A DNA stretch of 64,000 nucleotides, taken from NCBI GenBank assembly GCA_021776825.1, contig JAJFFG010000057.1, positions 58,909 through 122,908 on the forward strand, read 5' to 3'. Shown piece by piece: positions 8,830 through 18,828 of the stretch. The notes under the pieces were generated by a model, which was not told the origin of the DNA, did no database searches, and saw only the letters and a program-made list of their open reading frames with translations. Position numbers and translations under genes: made by a program. The DNA comes from Planctomycetota bacterium (lineage in GTDB: Bacteria; Planctomycetota; JAJSAM01; JAJVHW01). How positions within the stretch are numbered: position 1 is the stretch's first letter; each line of letters opens with the position of its first letter.

Positions 8830-9906
8830 CTAGAGCTCAGCGCCCCCGCTGTCCTGCTTGCGACGGCCCTCGGCCAGGATCTGCTGGGCCAGGACGAACG
8901 CGGCCTGGCTGGTCGGGATCTGCTGCTCGTCGGCCGTGCGGACGATGTCCTTGATGGCGGTGGCGATGTTGTGCACCCGCTTCAGAGACTCTTCCTCGTT
9001 GTAGCCATCGGGCATGAACTCGACGGACACGTTGATGATGCCGCCGGCATTCAGGACGAAGTCAGGCGCGTAGAGGATGCCCTTCTCCACCAGGGCTTCG
9101 CCGTGGCGATCCTCGGCGAGTTGGTTGTTGGCGCCACCGGCGACCACCTTGCACTTGAGCTGCGGCAGCGTGCGGTCGTTGATCACCGCGCCGAGAGCGC
9201 AGGGGGCGAAGACGTCGGCGTCGACGGCGTAGATCTCGTTCGGTCCAACGACCGTCGCTCCCAGCTCGCTCGCAGCCTCCTGGAGGCGCTGCTCGTGGAC
9301 ATCGGTGATCGTCAGGCGCGCGCCGGCTTCCTTGAGCTGCTTCGCCAGGCCGTAGCCGACGTTGCCGATGCCCTGGACCGAGACATGCAGACCCGAGAGG
9401 TCGCTCGTGCCGAGGCGAGCCTCGACGGCGGCCTTCAGGCCGAGAAAGACGCCGAGCGCCGTGTACGGGGAGGGATCACCGGAGCCACCCTTGATGCGCG
9501 GGAGGCCGCTCACGTACGGCGTGACCTCGCGCAGGTTGAGCATGTCGGCTTCGTTGGTGCCGACGTCCTCAGCCGTGGTGTAGCGCCCGCCCAGCGTGTG
9601 GACGAAGCGGCCCATGGCCCGAAAGAGCTCCTCGGTCTTCTCGGTCTTCGGATCGCCGATGATGACGGCCTTGCCGCCACCGAGACCGGTGCGCGCCACT
9701 GCGCTCTTGAACGTCATGCCGCGGGAGAGGCGTAACACGTCCGTGACGGCATCCTCTTCCCGGGAGTAGTGCCACATGCGGCAGCCACCGAGGGCCGGAC
9801 CGAGCGTGGTGTCGTGGACAGCCACGAACGCGGTCAGGCCCGCACCGGGATCTGTGGCCTTGTAGACCTCCTCGTACCCCTCGACCGGAAGCCGGGTGAT
9901 CTCCAT
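8830..9906 (-). CDS. ldh: Leucine dehydrogenase (Glu/Leu/Phe/Val dehydrogenase family)
   Basis: A 358-residue protein, close to the usual length of about 365. It converts branched-chain amino acids to 2-oxo acids plus ammonia with NAD. The N-terminal catalytic domain has HDTTLGPALGG, RLSRGMTFK and GLGGGK. K67 and K79 fall one residue from the catalytic lysines (68 and 80) described in Bacillus leucine dehydrogenase. The NAD domain has the GIGNVG fingerprint near residue 175. The start at MEITRL is chosen because AAGGAG stands about 9 nt upstream; a start at 9951 would ignore this site. The enzyme feeds branched-chain amino acid catabolism or branched fatty acid precursors. Other members of the family cannot be fully excluded. 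Confidence 0.9.
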   Translation of the reverse strand: MEITRLPVEGYEEVYKATDPGAGLTAFVAVHDTTLGPALGGCRMWHYSREEDAVTDVLRLSRGMTFKSAVARTGLGGGKAVIIGDPKTEKTEELFRAMGRFVHTLGGRYTTAEDVGTNEADMLNLREVTPYVSGLPRIKGGSGDPSPYTALGVFLGLKAAVEARLGTSDLSGLHVSVQGIGNVGYGLAKQLKEAGARLTITDVHEQRLQEAASELGATVVGPNEIYAVDADVFAPCALGAVINDRTLPQLKCKVVAGGANNQLAEDRHGEALVEKGILYAPDFVLNAGGIINVSVEFMPDGYNEEESLKRVHNIATAIKDIVRTADEQQIPTSQAAFVLAQQILAEGRRKQDSGGAEL

Positions 9907-10044
9907 CAAGTCGTCTCCTTCTTCGGGCGTCCGAGGACTTCCCACGGCCACCTCTGCCCAAGACGGCCAACTCTAGCCAAGAGGGGGTCCTCAGGCCCGT
10001 TTTCGCGGGGCCCTGTTCCCCTGCCGAACGGGGCCCCACGACCC

Positions 10045-10050
10045 TATCCT
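10045..10050 (+). promoter_or_regulatory. Putative -10 box of a leaderless promoter
   Basis: TATCCT, 8 nt before the ATG at 10059, at the head of the plus-strand membrane/MoxR operon. No Shine-Dalgarno sequence is present between box and start. Confidence 0.4.
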
Positions 10051-10058
10051 GGCGGGTC

Positions 10059-10970
10059 ATGGAGCCTGTTCCGAGCCTGCGCCCGCGCACTGTCGGAGAG
10101 TTGCTGGACGGCTCGTTCGTCCTGTATCGGCGCCACTTCGGGAAGCTGCTCCTCGTGGCGACGCTCGTGAGCCTGCCGGCGCTCGTGGTGGCCGGGGTGA
10201 CGGCCGAGGAGTCGACGGCCGTCCTGAGCAACGTCCTCTACGACACATTGGAGTCCGCACGCCGCAATCAAGGCAACCTGCTGCAGCACCTGCGCGACTC
10301 GCTCCAATCGGCCGAGGGCCTGGAGCGCCTGAGCGTGATCTCGGCCTTGATCCAGGCGGTCTCCCGGGGCGGGGCCGCCGCGGCGATGGCCGTCGTCGTC
10401 GGCGCGGTTGCCGCGGGCCAAGCGCCTCCCGGATGGTGGCAGATCCTGCGACGGTCGCTGCCTCGCATGCACGCGGCCATCCTGGCCCAAGCGATCCTGG
10501 GGCTGCTGACGGGCGTGTTCTGCTGCTGCCTGCCGCTCGGGATCCTCGCCAATGTCATCAGCATGCCGTTCGCTGCGATCGCCGTCCTCGAGCGGGGCCG
10601 CGTGGAGACCCGGGTCACGAATGCGCTGACGGGGCGCGGCACGCCAGGCTGGCTCGCGAGCCTGCTCGCCGCGCCGGCCGTCCTCGTCGATGCGACGGCC
10701 CGCTGCTTCGCGCTGTCCTGGCACCCGATGACGATCGGGCGCGGCACGATCTACGTCGGCTTCCTGATGCTCTTCGTGAGCGTATTCGTCAGCGCGGTCT
10801 CGGTGGCGCTGGCGCTGCTGATCGACTCCGTTGCGGCGGTGTACTGGGTCCAGCACTACGCGGAGGTGCTCTTCCTCCCGATCAGCGGCATCGGCGCGGC
10901 GCTCTGGTACATCGACCTTCGCGTCCGCCGCGAGGCACTCGACCTGCTCCCGGCTGAGACGTTCGCATGA
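10059..10970 (+). CDS. Multi-pass membrane protein heading the MoxR/DUF58 operon
   Basis: A 303-residue protein with about six hydrophobic segments. It begins RPRTVGELLDGSFVLYRRHF, a start seen in integral membrane proteins that accompany DUF4129 genes and resemble the membrane domain of glycerophosphodiesterases. No catalytic motif is visible. It is the first of five tightly packed genes (membrane protein, DUF4129, DUF4350, MoxR, DUF58); its stop overlaps the next start as ATGA. Role unknown; probably an envelope component working with the rest of the cluster. Confidence 0.8.
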   Translation: MEPVPSLRPRTVGELLDGSFVLYRRHFGKLLLVATLVSLPALVVAGVTAEESTAVLSNVLYDTLESARRNQGNLLQHLRDSLQSAEGLERLSVISALIQAVSRGGAAAAMAVVVGAVAAGQAPPGWWQILRRSLPRMHAAILAQAILGLLTGVFCCCLPLGILANVISMPFAAIAVLERGRVETRVTNALTGRGTPGWLASLLAAPAVLVDATARCFALSWHPMTIGRGTIYVGFLMLFVSVFVSAVSVALALLIDSVAAVYWVQHYAEVLFLPISGIGAALWYIDLRVRREALDLLPAETFA

Positions 10971-11557
10971 CGCCCGACCGTCAGGCGATCCTCGAGGCGC
11001 GCGACGAGGTGTTCGCGCGATCCGAGTTCGAGTTGGCCGAGGAGAGCACGACCGGCGGCCTGCTCGACGCCTTCACGACGTTCCGCGACTCGGTCGTCGC
11101 GTTCCGCGAGCAGCAGCCGATCGCGTTCCTCGTGGTGATGATCGCCCTGCTCCTGACCGTGATCGTGCTCGTGATCCACATGGTGTGGACCGTCCGGATC
11201 GCACGCCGCGCCGCCTTCGACGACCTTGAGACCGACCTCTCTGGCGGAGGGCTCGACCGGACTCCCCCAGAGGCATTCCGCTCGCGTGCTCTCGATCACG
11301 CCGCGGCCGGACGCCTCGACGAAGCCGTGCGCGATCTCTGGGCCGCGCTCCTCGTCGCTCTCGATCGGCGCGGCTTCGTTCGCTGGGCGCGGCACAAGGC
11401 CCTGCTCGACTATCGGCTCGAGGCGCGCGACCCACTGGCGCGGAAGGCGCTCGAGCGCTTCGCGCGGAGTTACCACCCCACCTCGTTCGGCCGCCGACCG
11501 CTCCCGCAGGCGCGCTTCGACGACCTGTTGGCGACTCTCGACGAGGTGCTCGCGTGA
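10967..11557 (+). CDS. DUF4129 domain protein
   Basis: A 196-residue protein with one central membrane helix (about 43-68, IAFLVVMIALLLTVIVLVIH). The cytoplasmic C-terminal domain matches the DUF4129 pattern (AAAGRLDEAVRDLWAALLVA and DYRLEARDPLARKALERFA). Overlaps by 4 nt on both sides (ATGA before, GTGA after) imply translational coupling. DUF4129 proteins usually travel with DUF4350, MoxR and DUF58, as here; biochemical function is not established. Confidence 0.8.
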   Translation: MTPDRQAILEARDEVFARSEFELAEESTTGGLLDAFTTFRDSVVAFREQQPIAFLVVMIALLLTVIVLVIHMVWTVRIARRAAFDDLETDLSGGGLDRTPPEAFRSRALDHAAAGRLDEAVRDLWAALLVALDRRGFVRWARHKALLDYRLEARDPLARKALERFARSYHPTSFGRRPLPQARFDDLLATLDEVLA

Positions 11558-12778
11558 ACCGCGCGACCATCGAGGGTGTCGCGGCCCTGGCCTTGGGTGC
11601 TGTTCTGGTCGCGGTCGGCTCGCTCGTCACGAATCCGCAATCCGTGACGCCCGATCTGCGGGCGTCGACATACGTCTCGGAGCGCGCGGGCGTGCGCGGG
11701 CTGTTCGAGGTGCTCGCGGGCACGGGCGCGCAGCCATCGCGCCTCGTCGACCGTCCGCCCGCCGGGCTGCGCACCGATGCGACGCTGGTCATCGCGGCGC
11801 CTTCGCAGCCGATCCTCTCCAAAGACGTCGACGCACTGCTGGACTGGACCGCGCGCGGCGGCCGTCTGGTGCTCATCGCGCCCGGACCATCGGCAGCGAC
11901 GCCGATCGTCCACCACACGGAGCTCCTCGCCCGGCTGGGGCTCGCGCTGCGGCTGCGCCGGATCGGATCACGAGCGGTCCGTGTCTCCGAAGGCAGCGGG
12001 CTCGATTCCCAGGCGACGATCGAGTGGACGCCCCACAGCTCGCTGCGCAAGCAGGTCGACATCGGGGACCCGCGGCTGGGTGGGGCCGAACCGCTCGTCG
12101 AGACCCGCTCAGCGCTACTGGCCGTCCGCGTGCCGTACGGCGACCGAGACGGAGACGGAGATGAGCCGGCCGGCGAGGTGGTGGTGCTCTCGGACGAGCT
12201 CCTGTTCAACAACGAGCACCTGCGCCGCGCGGACAACTCGGTGCTCGCCGTCGGCCTCCTCACGGCCCGGACGAGCGACGACGGACGGGTGGTCTTTGAC
12301 GAGTTCCACCACGGGTTCCGCGTCGGCGGTGAGCGCCCGGGCATCGTCGCGACGCTCCTCCCGTTGATCGTGACGTCGTGGCCCGGACGCGCGCTGCTCG
12401 TCGCGCTCGGGGCTTGGGTCGTCTATCTGCTCGGCGTCGGGCGGCGCCTCGGCAGCCCACTCCCGGACGTCGCCACGCCGCGCCGCGCGCTGTCCGAGCA
12501 CGCGGAGGCGCTCGGGCGCCTGCTCGAGAACGCGCAGGCCGGAAGCGCGACGCTGCAGGTCCTGGCCGCCGGAACTCGGCGGGTCGTGGGGCAACGGTCG
12601 GGCCTCTCGCCTACCCTGAGCGCCGCGGAATTCCAGCGGCGGCTGGCCGCCTCGACCGTGCCGGGTGCTCACGAGTTGGCGCTCGCTCTGCAGCGCGCGG
12701 ACATGGCGGGAGAGGTCAGGCACGCGGAGGTGGCGCGACTCGCGCGCCAACTGGCGCGCGCACGGCGGAGGTATCTGT

Positions 12779-12789
<11 letters not shown>
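11554..12789 (+). CDS. DUF4350 domain membrane protein
   Basis: A 411-residue protein. An N-terminal membrane helix (about 7-25) is followed by an extracytoplasmic domain with a GATase-like strand order (YVSERAGVRGLFEVLA and DWTARGGRLVLIAPG). A second helix lies near 275-295 (ALLVALGAWVVYLLGVGRRL), then a helical Arg-rich tail. This is the usual layout of DUF4350 proteins. The GTG start overlaps the previous stop (GTGA) and its end overlaps the MoxR gene by 11 nt. A ligand-sensing or complex-partner role is an inference from the fixed gene neighbourhood. Confidence 0.8.
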
Positions 12790-13773
<984 letters not shown>

Positions 13774-13777
<4 letters not shown>

Positions 13778-15189
13778 CGATCGCCGCGGCGCCGCCGCGG
13801 CCGACGGAGCGCACGAGCCCCACCACCGCACATCCGGTGCACGGAACCGCGGTCTCCGTGATCCCGTACCCGACGTCGCGAGGCGCCGCACTCGTCGCGG
13901 GAACAGCGGCCCTGACCGCGCTCGGAGCGTGGCAGCCGTGGCTCGGGTGGACTGGGCTCCTGCTCGCGATCGTCGCCGTGACGCTCATCGTCGTGGACGC
14001 GCGCGGCGCACCGGAGCCATCGGATCTCTCCTGCCTGCGGCTGGGCCGCCCCGTGCTTCCCCTGGGCACGGAGCACGACGTCGAGATCGAGATCCGCGCG
14101 CGCTACGACGGCATCCGCTCCGCGACCACTCACCGACTGCGTGTCGTCGACGACCTGCATCCGGGGATCGCGCGCATTCGCGACCCGGAGCCCGTCCTTC
14201 TGCCGGCCGACGTGGCGATCCGCGTCGCGACGCGGATCCGCGCCACGCGCCGCGGCGCGTTCACGTTATCGACGGTGCACGCCCGACTCGGCGGGCCCCT
14301 CGGTCTGGCCGAGCGCGCGGTCCGGTTCGAGGGTGCGCTCGACGTGCGCGTCCTCCCGGGGCTCGGGGAGATCGCCAACGTCGCCAGCGTGCTTCGCGAG
14401 AGCGCCCGACGCGAGGCAGGACTGCGACGAGCGCGGCTACGCGGACACGGGACGGCGTTCGAGTCCCTACGCGAGTACGTTCGCGGTGACGACCCCCGCC
14501 ACGTGGACTGGAAGGCCTCGGCGCGCCACGAGAAGCTGATCTGCCGCAACTTCGAGGTCGAACGCAGCCAGACGATCATGCTGCTCATCGACGCCGGCCG
14601 CTGGATGACCAGCGAGGTCGACGGACTGACGCGACTGGATCGCGTGCTGAACGCCTGCCTCTTGTTGGCCCATGTCGCGTCGCGCCGCGACGACCGCATC
14701 GGCGCGCTCGTGTTCAGCGATCACATCGAGCGCTTCGTCCCGCCGGCGAAGGGCCGCGGGGCGGTGGATCGCATCCTCAACGCGGTGTACGACGTCGACG
14801 CGCGGCTGGTCGAGTCGGACTACCGCCGTGCCTTCGCGTACCTCGGCGCGCACCACCGCAAACGCTCGCTGCTCGTGCTCTTCACGGACGTCCTGAGCCG
14901 CGACCAGAGCCGACTGGTGATCGAGGAGTGCACGCGCAGCGTCGGCCGTCACCTGCCGCTCGCCGTGACGCTGCGCGACGTCGGTCTCGACGACCTCGCG
15001 ACCGGAATCCCTCAGAACGCCGCCGGCGCGTACCGCCAGGCCGCGGCGGAGGAGCTGCTGCTCGAGCGTGAGCAAGCGCTCGCGACGATGCGCCAGAGCG
15101 GCGTCCACGTCCTTGACGTCCCGCCGAGCCGACTAGCGCCCGCGGTGGTCGATCGCTACCTGGAGCTGAAGGCCCGGATGTTGATCTGA
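13774..15189 (+). CDS. DUF58/vWA-like protein, MoxR partner
   Basis: About 471 residues. Two membrane segments lie near residues 35-75 (a Gly/Ala-rich helix, then WTGLLLAIVAVTLIVVDARG), a beta domain follows, then the DUF58 signature YVRGDDPRHVDWKASARHE and a vWA-like domain. The usual MIDAS D-x-S-x-S is replaced by DAGRWM, so metal binding may be lost. The start is uncertain: TTG at 13774 overlaps the MoxR stop (TTGA) and is preferred for coupling; a GTG near 13858 is possible. It is the last gene of the plus-strand operon, converging on the SpoIIM gene. Confidence 0.85.
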
Positions 15190-15392
15190 CCCAACGTCAG
15201 CAGCGGTACTCGTCGACAGAGTCGGTTCACCACGGCGGCCCGGTCGCAGGCGACGCCGGCCGGGTTTCGGCCCGCCCTTCCCTCAGAGTTCGAACTCCGA
15301 ACGGACGAAGGGGCGCGCGCTGCAACCGCGCAGCCCATCGTCTCAGCCGCTGTGAATCGCCGGGTCGCTGTGCCGCCGTGGTGAGAACGCGC

Positions 15393-16385
15393 TCAAGCAG
15401 AGGCGTCGCTGGTCGACGATCGCCCCGCTCGCAACAGGTACCAGCCGAGCGCGATCGCCGTCGCCAGCCCGACGCACCACTTCGCCGGCGGCGGTAGGTC
15501 GGACGGAGAGACGAAGCCCTCGAGGAGTCCGGCGATCACGAGCAGAACGGCGACGCCGCCGAGCAACGCCACCGACTCGCGCCCGCGGGAGACGAGCGCT
15601 GCCCAGCGCGACAGCCGCCCGGGCATGAGCGGGGCCAGCCCGACCCGCACGCCCGCCCCGGTCGCAATGAACACCCCGGTCAGCTCGAGCGGACCGTGCG
15701 CCGCGACGAACGTGAGCAGCACCTCGGCGACCCCTTCGTCGGCGAAGATCCCGAGCGCGCCGCCGATCGACACCCCGTTGAGGAGCAGCACGCCGACGCC
15801 ACCGATCGCGCCGACGCTGCCCAGTGCGAATGCCATCAGCGCCACGTTCATGTTGTGGGCCATCAGGCCCCAGCTCGCGAAGGGTCGCAGCAGGCCGGGG
15901 ATGTCGACGTAGCGGTTGGCCGCGTCGGCCCGGGCGATGGCTGCGTGCGCCCGCGAGCGCATCCCCGGACCGAGCGTCGCGTCCGCCAACTCGGGGTCGT
16001 CGCGGAACACGAAGAACGCCGCGGTCGCGGCGACGAGGAACAGCCCGGCGGCAACGAGGTGGTACGGCGCCGTCCTCCGGACGAGGGACGGGAAGCCACG
16101 TCGCAGGAACGTCAGCGCACGACCGACGCCACCGGCTGTGCGGCCGGCGTAGATGAGGTCGTGAGACGACGCGCACAGCCGATTGAGATGCGCCTGAGTC
16201 TCCGACGTCAGTCCGTGAGTGCGCGCCGTGGCCAGGTCGGCGGTGGCCTGACGGTACAACGCCCCCAGGCGCCGCACGCGATCCCCCCCGAGCGAGCGCA
16301 GGCCCGAGCCATGAGCCAAGTTGACGAGATCGCGCAGTTCCTCCCAGGACGTCACGCGCGCGTGGACGAACCGCTCCTCGTTCAC
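15393..16385 (-). CDS. SpoIIM (stage II sporulation protein M) family membrane protein
   Basis: A 330-residue protein with a soluble helical N-terminal region and about five C-terminal membrane helices. The family signature is clear: MAHNMNVALMAFALGSVGAI, then LLLNGVSIGGALGIF and AAHGPLELTGVFIATGAG. Non-sporulating bacteria use such proteins beside RDD, DUF58 and MoxR genes; role unknown here. GTG at 16385 overlaps the RDD stop (GTGA); the frame remains open far upstream but that sequence is antisense noise. It is the last gene of a four-gene minus-strand operon. The 203-bp gap to the DUF58 gene holds a small palindrome, GAGTTCGAACTC, near 15290 and no gene. Confidence 0.85.
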   Translation of the reverse strand: MNEERFVHARVTSWEELRDLVNLAHGSGLRSLGGDRVRRLGALYRQATADLATARTHGLTSETQAHLNRLCASSHDLIYAGRTAGGVGRALTFLRRGFPSLVRRTAPYHLVAAGLFLVAATAAFFVFRDDPELADATLGPGMRSRAHAAIARADAANRYVDIPGLLRPFASWGLMAHNMNVALMAFALGSVGAIGGVGVLLLNGVSIGGALGIFADEGVAEVLLTFVAAHGPLELTGVFIATGAGVRVGLAPLMPGRLSRWAALVSRGRESVALLGGVAVLLVIAGLLEGFVSPSDLPPPAKWCVGLATAIALGWYLLRAGRSSTSDASA

Positions 16386-17215
16386 GAGTCCGGTGCGTCC
16401 AGCCGGGGTCCGGCGAGGTCGCGCACCTCGGTTGCCGAGCGACCGGCAGCCAGCAGCGCCAACAACTCCTCGTCGTCGCCGGCCGGCAGTTCCAGTCGCT
16501 CCCGCAGAGGCGCGGCAAGCCGCGCGGCGACCTCCACGCGATGGATCGGTCGCAGTTCGTTGCGGCGATCCAGGAAGCGCCGGACGAGCGTGCGTTCCTC
16601 GCTCGAGAGGCGTCCGGGGTCGGCCGACGGCGCACCGGGCAGTCGGTCCAGGTTCAACGCGATCTCGCGTTCCTGCACCACGACCGTGCCGGCCACCATG
16701 TCGCCGAGGCGCTTCGAACGACTGCTCGCGAACATCACCACGCCGCCCAGGACGTGGACGAGGCCGAGCGGAATGCAATCCACGACGCGCAGCACGTTGC
16801 GCACGAACAGGGCCGACGCCGGCGCGGGGCCACCCTGCTCGGAGACGACCCGCAGCTTCATCAAGCGCTTACCCGGCGTCTGCCCGCCCATCGTCAGCTC
16901 GCAGAGCAGGTAGTACGCCCAGACGACAGCGAGGCCGGCGCCCATGAAGGCGAGCAGGATGAACTGACCGTCGTCCGTCGTCGCGATCCCGAAGAGGTTC
17001 GCGAACACCGCCACGAGGAAGAGCGCGAACAGGACGACGAAGAGCAGGCAGAAGTCGATCGTGCCGGCGGCGAAGCGGCTGCCAATGCCCGCCAGTTCGT
17101 AGCGGATCCGCACGCGCTCGGGCGTCTCGATGTCGAGTGTCTGCTCGAAGGGCGAGGCGGTGGGATCGCTCATGAGGGGGTCATCTCTTGGCGGGGGTCT
17201 TCTCTTGGCTGTCAT
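16382..17215 (-). CDS. RDD family membrane protein
   Basis: A 277-residue protein with three to four membrane helices and the RDD hallmarks: GSRFAAGTIDF (Arg and first Asp), MGGQTPGKRLMKLRVV, and VVDCIP (second Asp). A cytoplasmic C-terminal tail of about 100 residues has no recognised domain. ATG at 17215 overlaps the upstream stop (ATGA) with GGAG close by; ATG at 17173 (MSDPTASPF) is the alternative start. RDD proteins are linked to transport or membrane-complex roles, and pairing with SpoIIM and MoxR/DUF58 is a recurring gene neighbourhood. Confidence 0.85.
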   Translation of the reverse strand: MTAKRRPPPRDDPLMSDPTASPFEQTLDIETPERVRIRYELAGIGSRFAAGTIDFCLLFVVLFALFLVAVFANLFGIATTDDGQFILLAFMGAGLAVVWAYYLLCELTMGGQTPGKRLMKLRVVSEQGGPAPASALFVRNVLRVVDCIPLGLVHVLGGVVMFASSRSKRLGDMVAGTVVVQEREIALNLDRLPGAPSADPGRLSSEERTLVRRFLDRRNELRPIHRVEVAARLAAPLRERLELPAGDDEELLALLAAGRSATEVRDLAGPRLDAPDS

Positions 17216-18828
17216 TCTCTCCGGCGCCAGTCGATCGCCCAGCGGAAGGTCACACGGGATCCATCGACCGCCACGTCGGATATCGGCAACGGCGGTAGGT
17301 CGGCGCCCTCCTTCGGCTCCGCGATCGTGCCGTGCACGGTGCACGACGGCTCGCCGGTGATCGGATGGAAGCGGTAGACGCCGTCGTTCGGGCAGACGGG
17401 CTTCCAGCCGAGCCAGACGAAGCATCGCTCGGCGACGTCGGCGGCGTTCCGCTCGACGAGACCGAGCGGGATCAAGCGCGCCGCGTTGCCGCGGCAGGCG
17501 TCGCTGGCGACGTCGGCGGAGACACCCGTCTCGCGAACATCACGCGCGATCTGGTCAGCCGCGTCCGTCGTGCGGCACGAGATCGTCACGGCCAGCCCCT
17601 CGGCGTCGGTCGTCACGACGATCCATCGCACCGGTGGCAGTTCGCGTTCTGAGGGCCCGTTCCCCCAGACGGACGGACGCTCCCGCCCACACCAGGCGTC
17701 GGACAGCCGGGACTGCCCCTGGTGATCGAGACCGCCGATCCGCAGCCACGACGACGCACGATCAGGGACGAGTGCCACCAGCGCCGTCGACCGCTCGACC
17801 AGGTACGGGGCCACCTCGGACATCGCTGCGTGCTCCGACCAGCGCGCGCTCTCTCCGAGCGTCGCCTGCAACGTGCTCTCATCGGTGGCGACGACCTCGA
17901 CGTCGCCGAGCACGCGGCGCGCGTTGCGGCGTTCGCGACGCTCGGGGAACGGATCGTCGTCGGGGCGCCAGAGGTGATCCGGCTGTGCCTCGAGTGCCAG
18001 GCCGGCCTGAACGTGCTGGTGATGGAGCTCGGGGTCGGTGACACGCAGCAGCGCCAGCGGTCTCAGGTGGCCTCGCGCCGGCGCAGGCGGAAGGACGATC
18101 GCGCACTCGGAGACTCCCTTCTCGCCACCGGGATTCGTCGCCCAGATCGTCGGCAGCGCCAAGTGATGCAAGGCCATGCGGAGCGTGCCCTCGTCGTGCG
18201 CACCGCCGGCGCCGTCGCCGAGCAGCCGGGACGCCAGTCGATCGCCGAGGTTCGCGAGTCGGTACGCCGTGTCGACGCTGCGAACCCGAATGACGATGTG
18301 ATCTGCCGGAGCCCATCCGAACAGGGAGGTGCCCTCGGCGGGCGGGTCGGCGTCCGGCCACTGGATCGGCGGCCGGGGGGCGAACGACGGGAGCGGCTCC
18401 GGTTCGTAGAGCGCTGAGCGGTAGAACGCGATCGGGTGCACGACGTCGGATCGGCTCGGTTGATGCAATCCGCCGATCGGCGAGTGACGGCGCTGTTCGC
18501 CCTCCACCAGCGTCGTCAGTTCCGATCGGAACCGCGTCTCCAGTCCGTCCCCGACCGACCTGACGTCGCACTCGTGCTCGACGAACGCGCCCTCCGCATC
18601 GCGGGTCCAGACCGAGGCCTCCCCCGGGTCCCGCAGCCGCCCCACGAGCGTGCCGTCGATCCCGCGCACGAGGCAGCGCACGTTGTCGCCGGGGTACCAG
18701 TCCCCCTCGACCGGCGCGGCGCTGACGAACCACTCGTCATCGTCGACCTGCAGCGTCGGCCCGGTCGCGCCACCGCACGCTGCCAGCAGCGTCAGGGCGA
18801 CGACGAGGCCGAGCGCGCTACTCCTCAC
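17212..18828 (-). CDS. Lipoprotein of unknown function
   Basis: A 538-residue protein. The N-terminus VRSSALGLVVALTLLAAC is a lipoprotein signal with the lipobox Cys at position 18. The mature part is soluble, with no motif I can name; segments such as ADHIVIRVRSVDTAYRLANL and AMSEVAPYLVERSTALVALV recall DUF3352-type proteins. GTG at 18828 is chosen because it sets the lipobox correctly and overlaps the upstream gene end by 11 nt; upstream in-frame sequence is repeat-derived. Operon partner of RDD and SpoIIM, so an envelope role is likely. Confidence 0.75.
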   Translation of the reverse strand: MRSSALGLVVALTLLAACGGATGPTLQVDDDEWFVSAAPVEGDWYPGDNVRCLVRGIDGTLVGRLRDPGEASVWTRDAEGAFVEHECDVRSVGDGLETRFRSELTTLVEGEQRRHSPIGGLHQPSRSDVVHPIAFYRSALYEPEPLPSFAPRPPIQWPDADPPAEGTSLFGWAPADHIVIRVRSVDTAYRLANLGDRLASRLLGDGAGGAHDEGTLRMALHHLALPTIWATNPGGEKGVSECAIVLPPAPARGHLRPLALLRVTDPELHHQHVQAGLALEAQPDHLWRPDDDPFPERRERRNARRVLGDVEVVATDESTLQATLGESARWSEHAAMSEVAPYLVERSTALVALVPDRASSWLRIGGLDHQGQSRLSDAWCGRERPSVWGNGPSERELPPVRWIVVTTDAEGLAVTISCRTTDAADQIARDVRETGVSADVASDACRGNAARLIPLGLVERNAADVAERCFVWLGWKPVCPNDGVYRFHPITGEPSCTVHGTIAEPKEGADLPPLPISDVAVDGSRVTFRWAIDWRRRE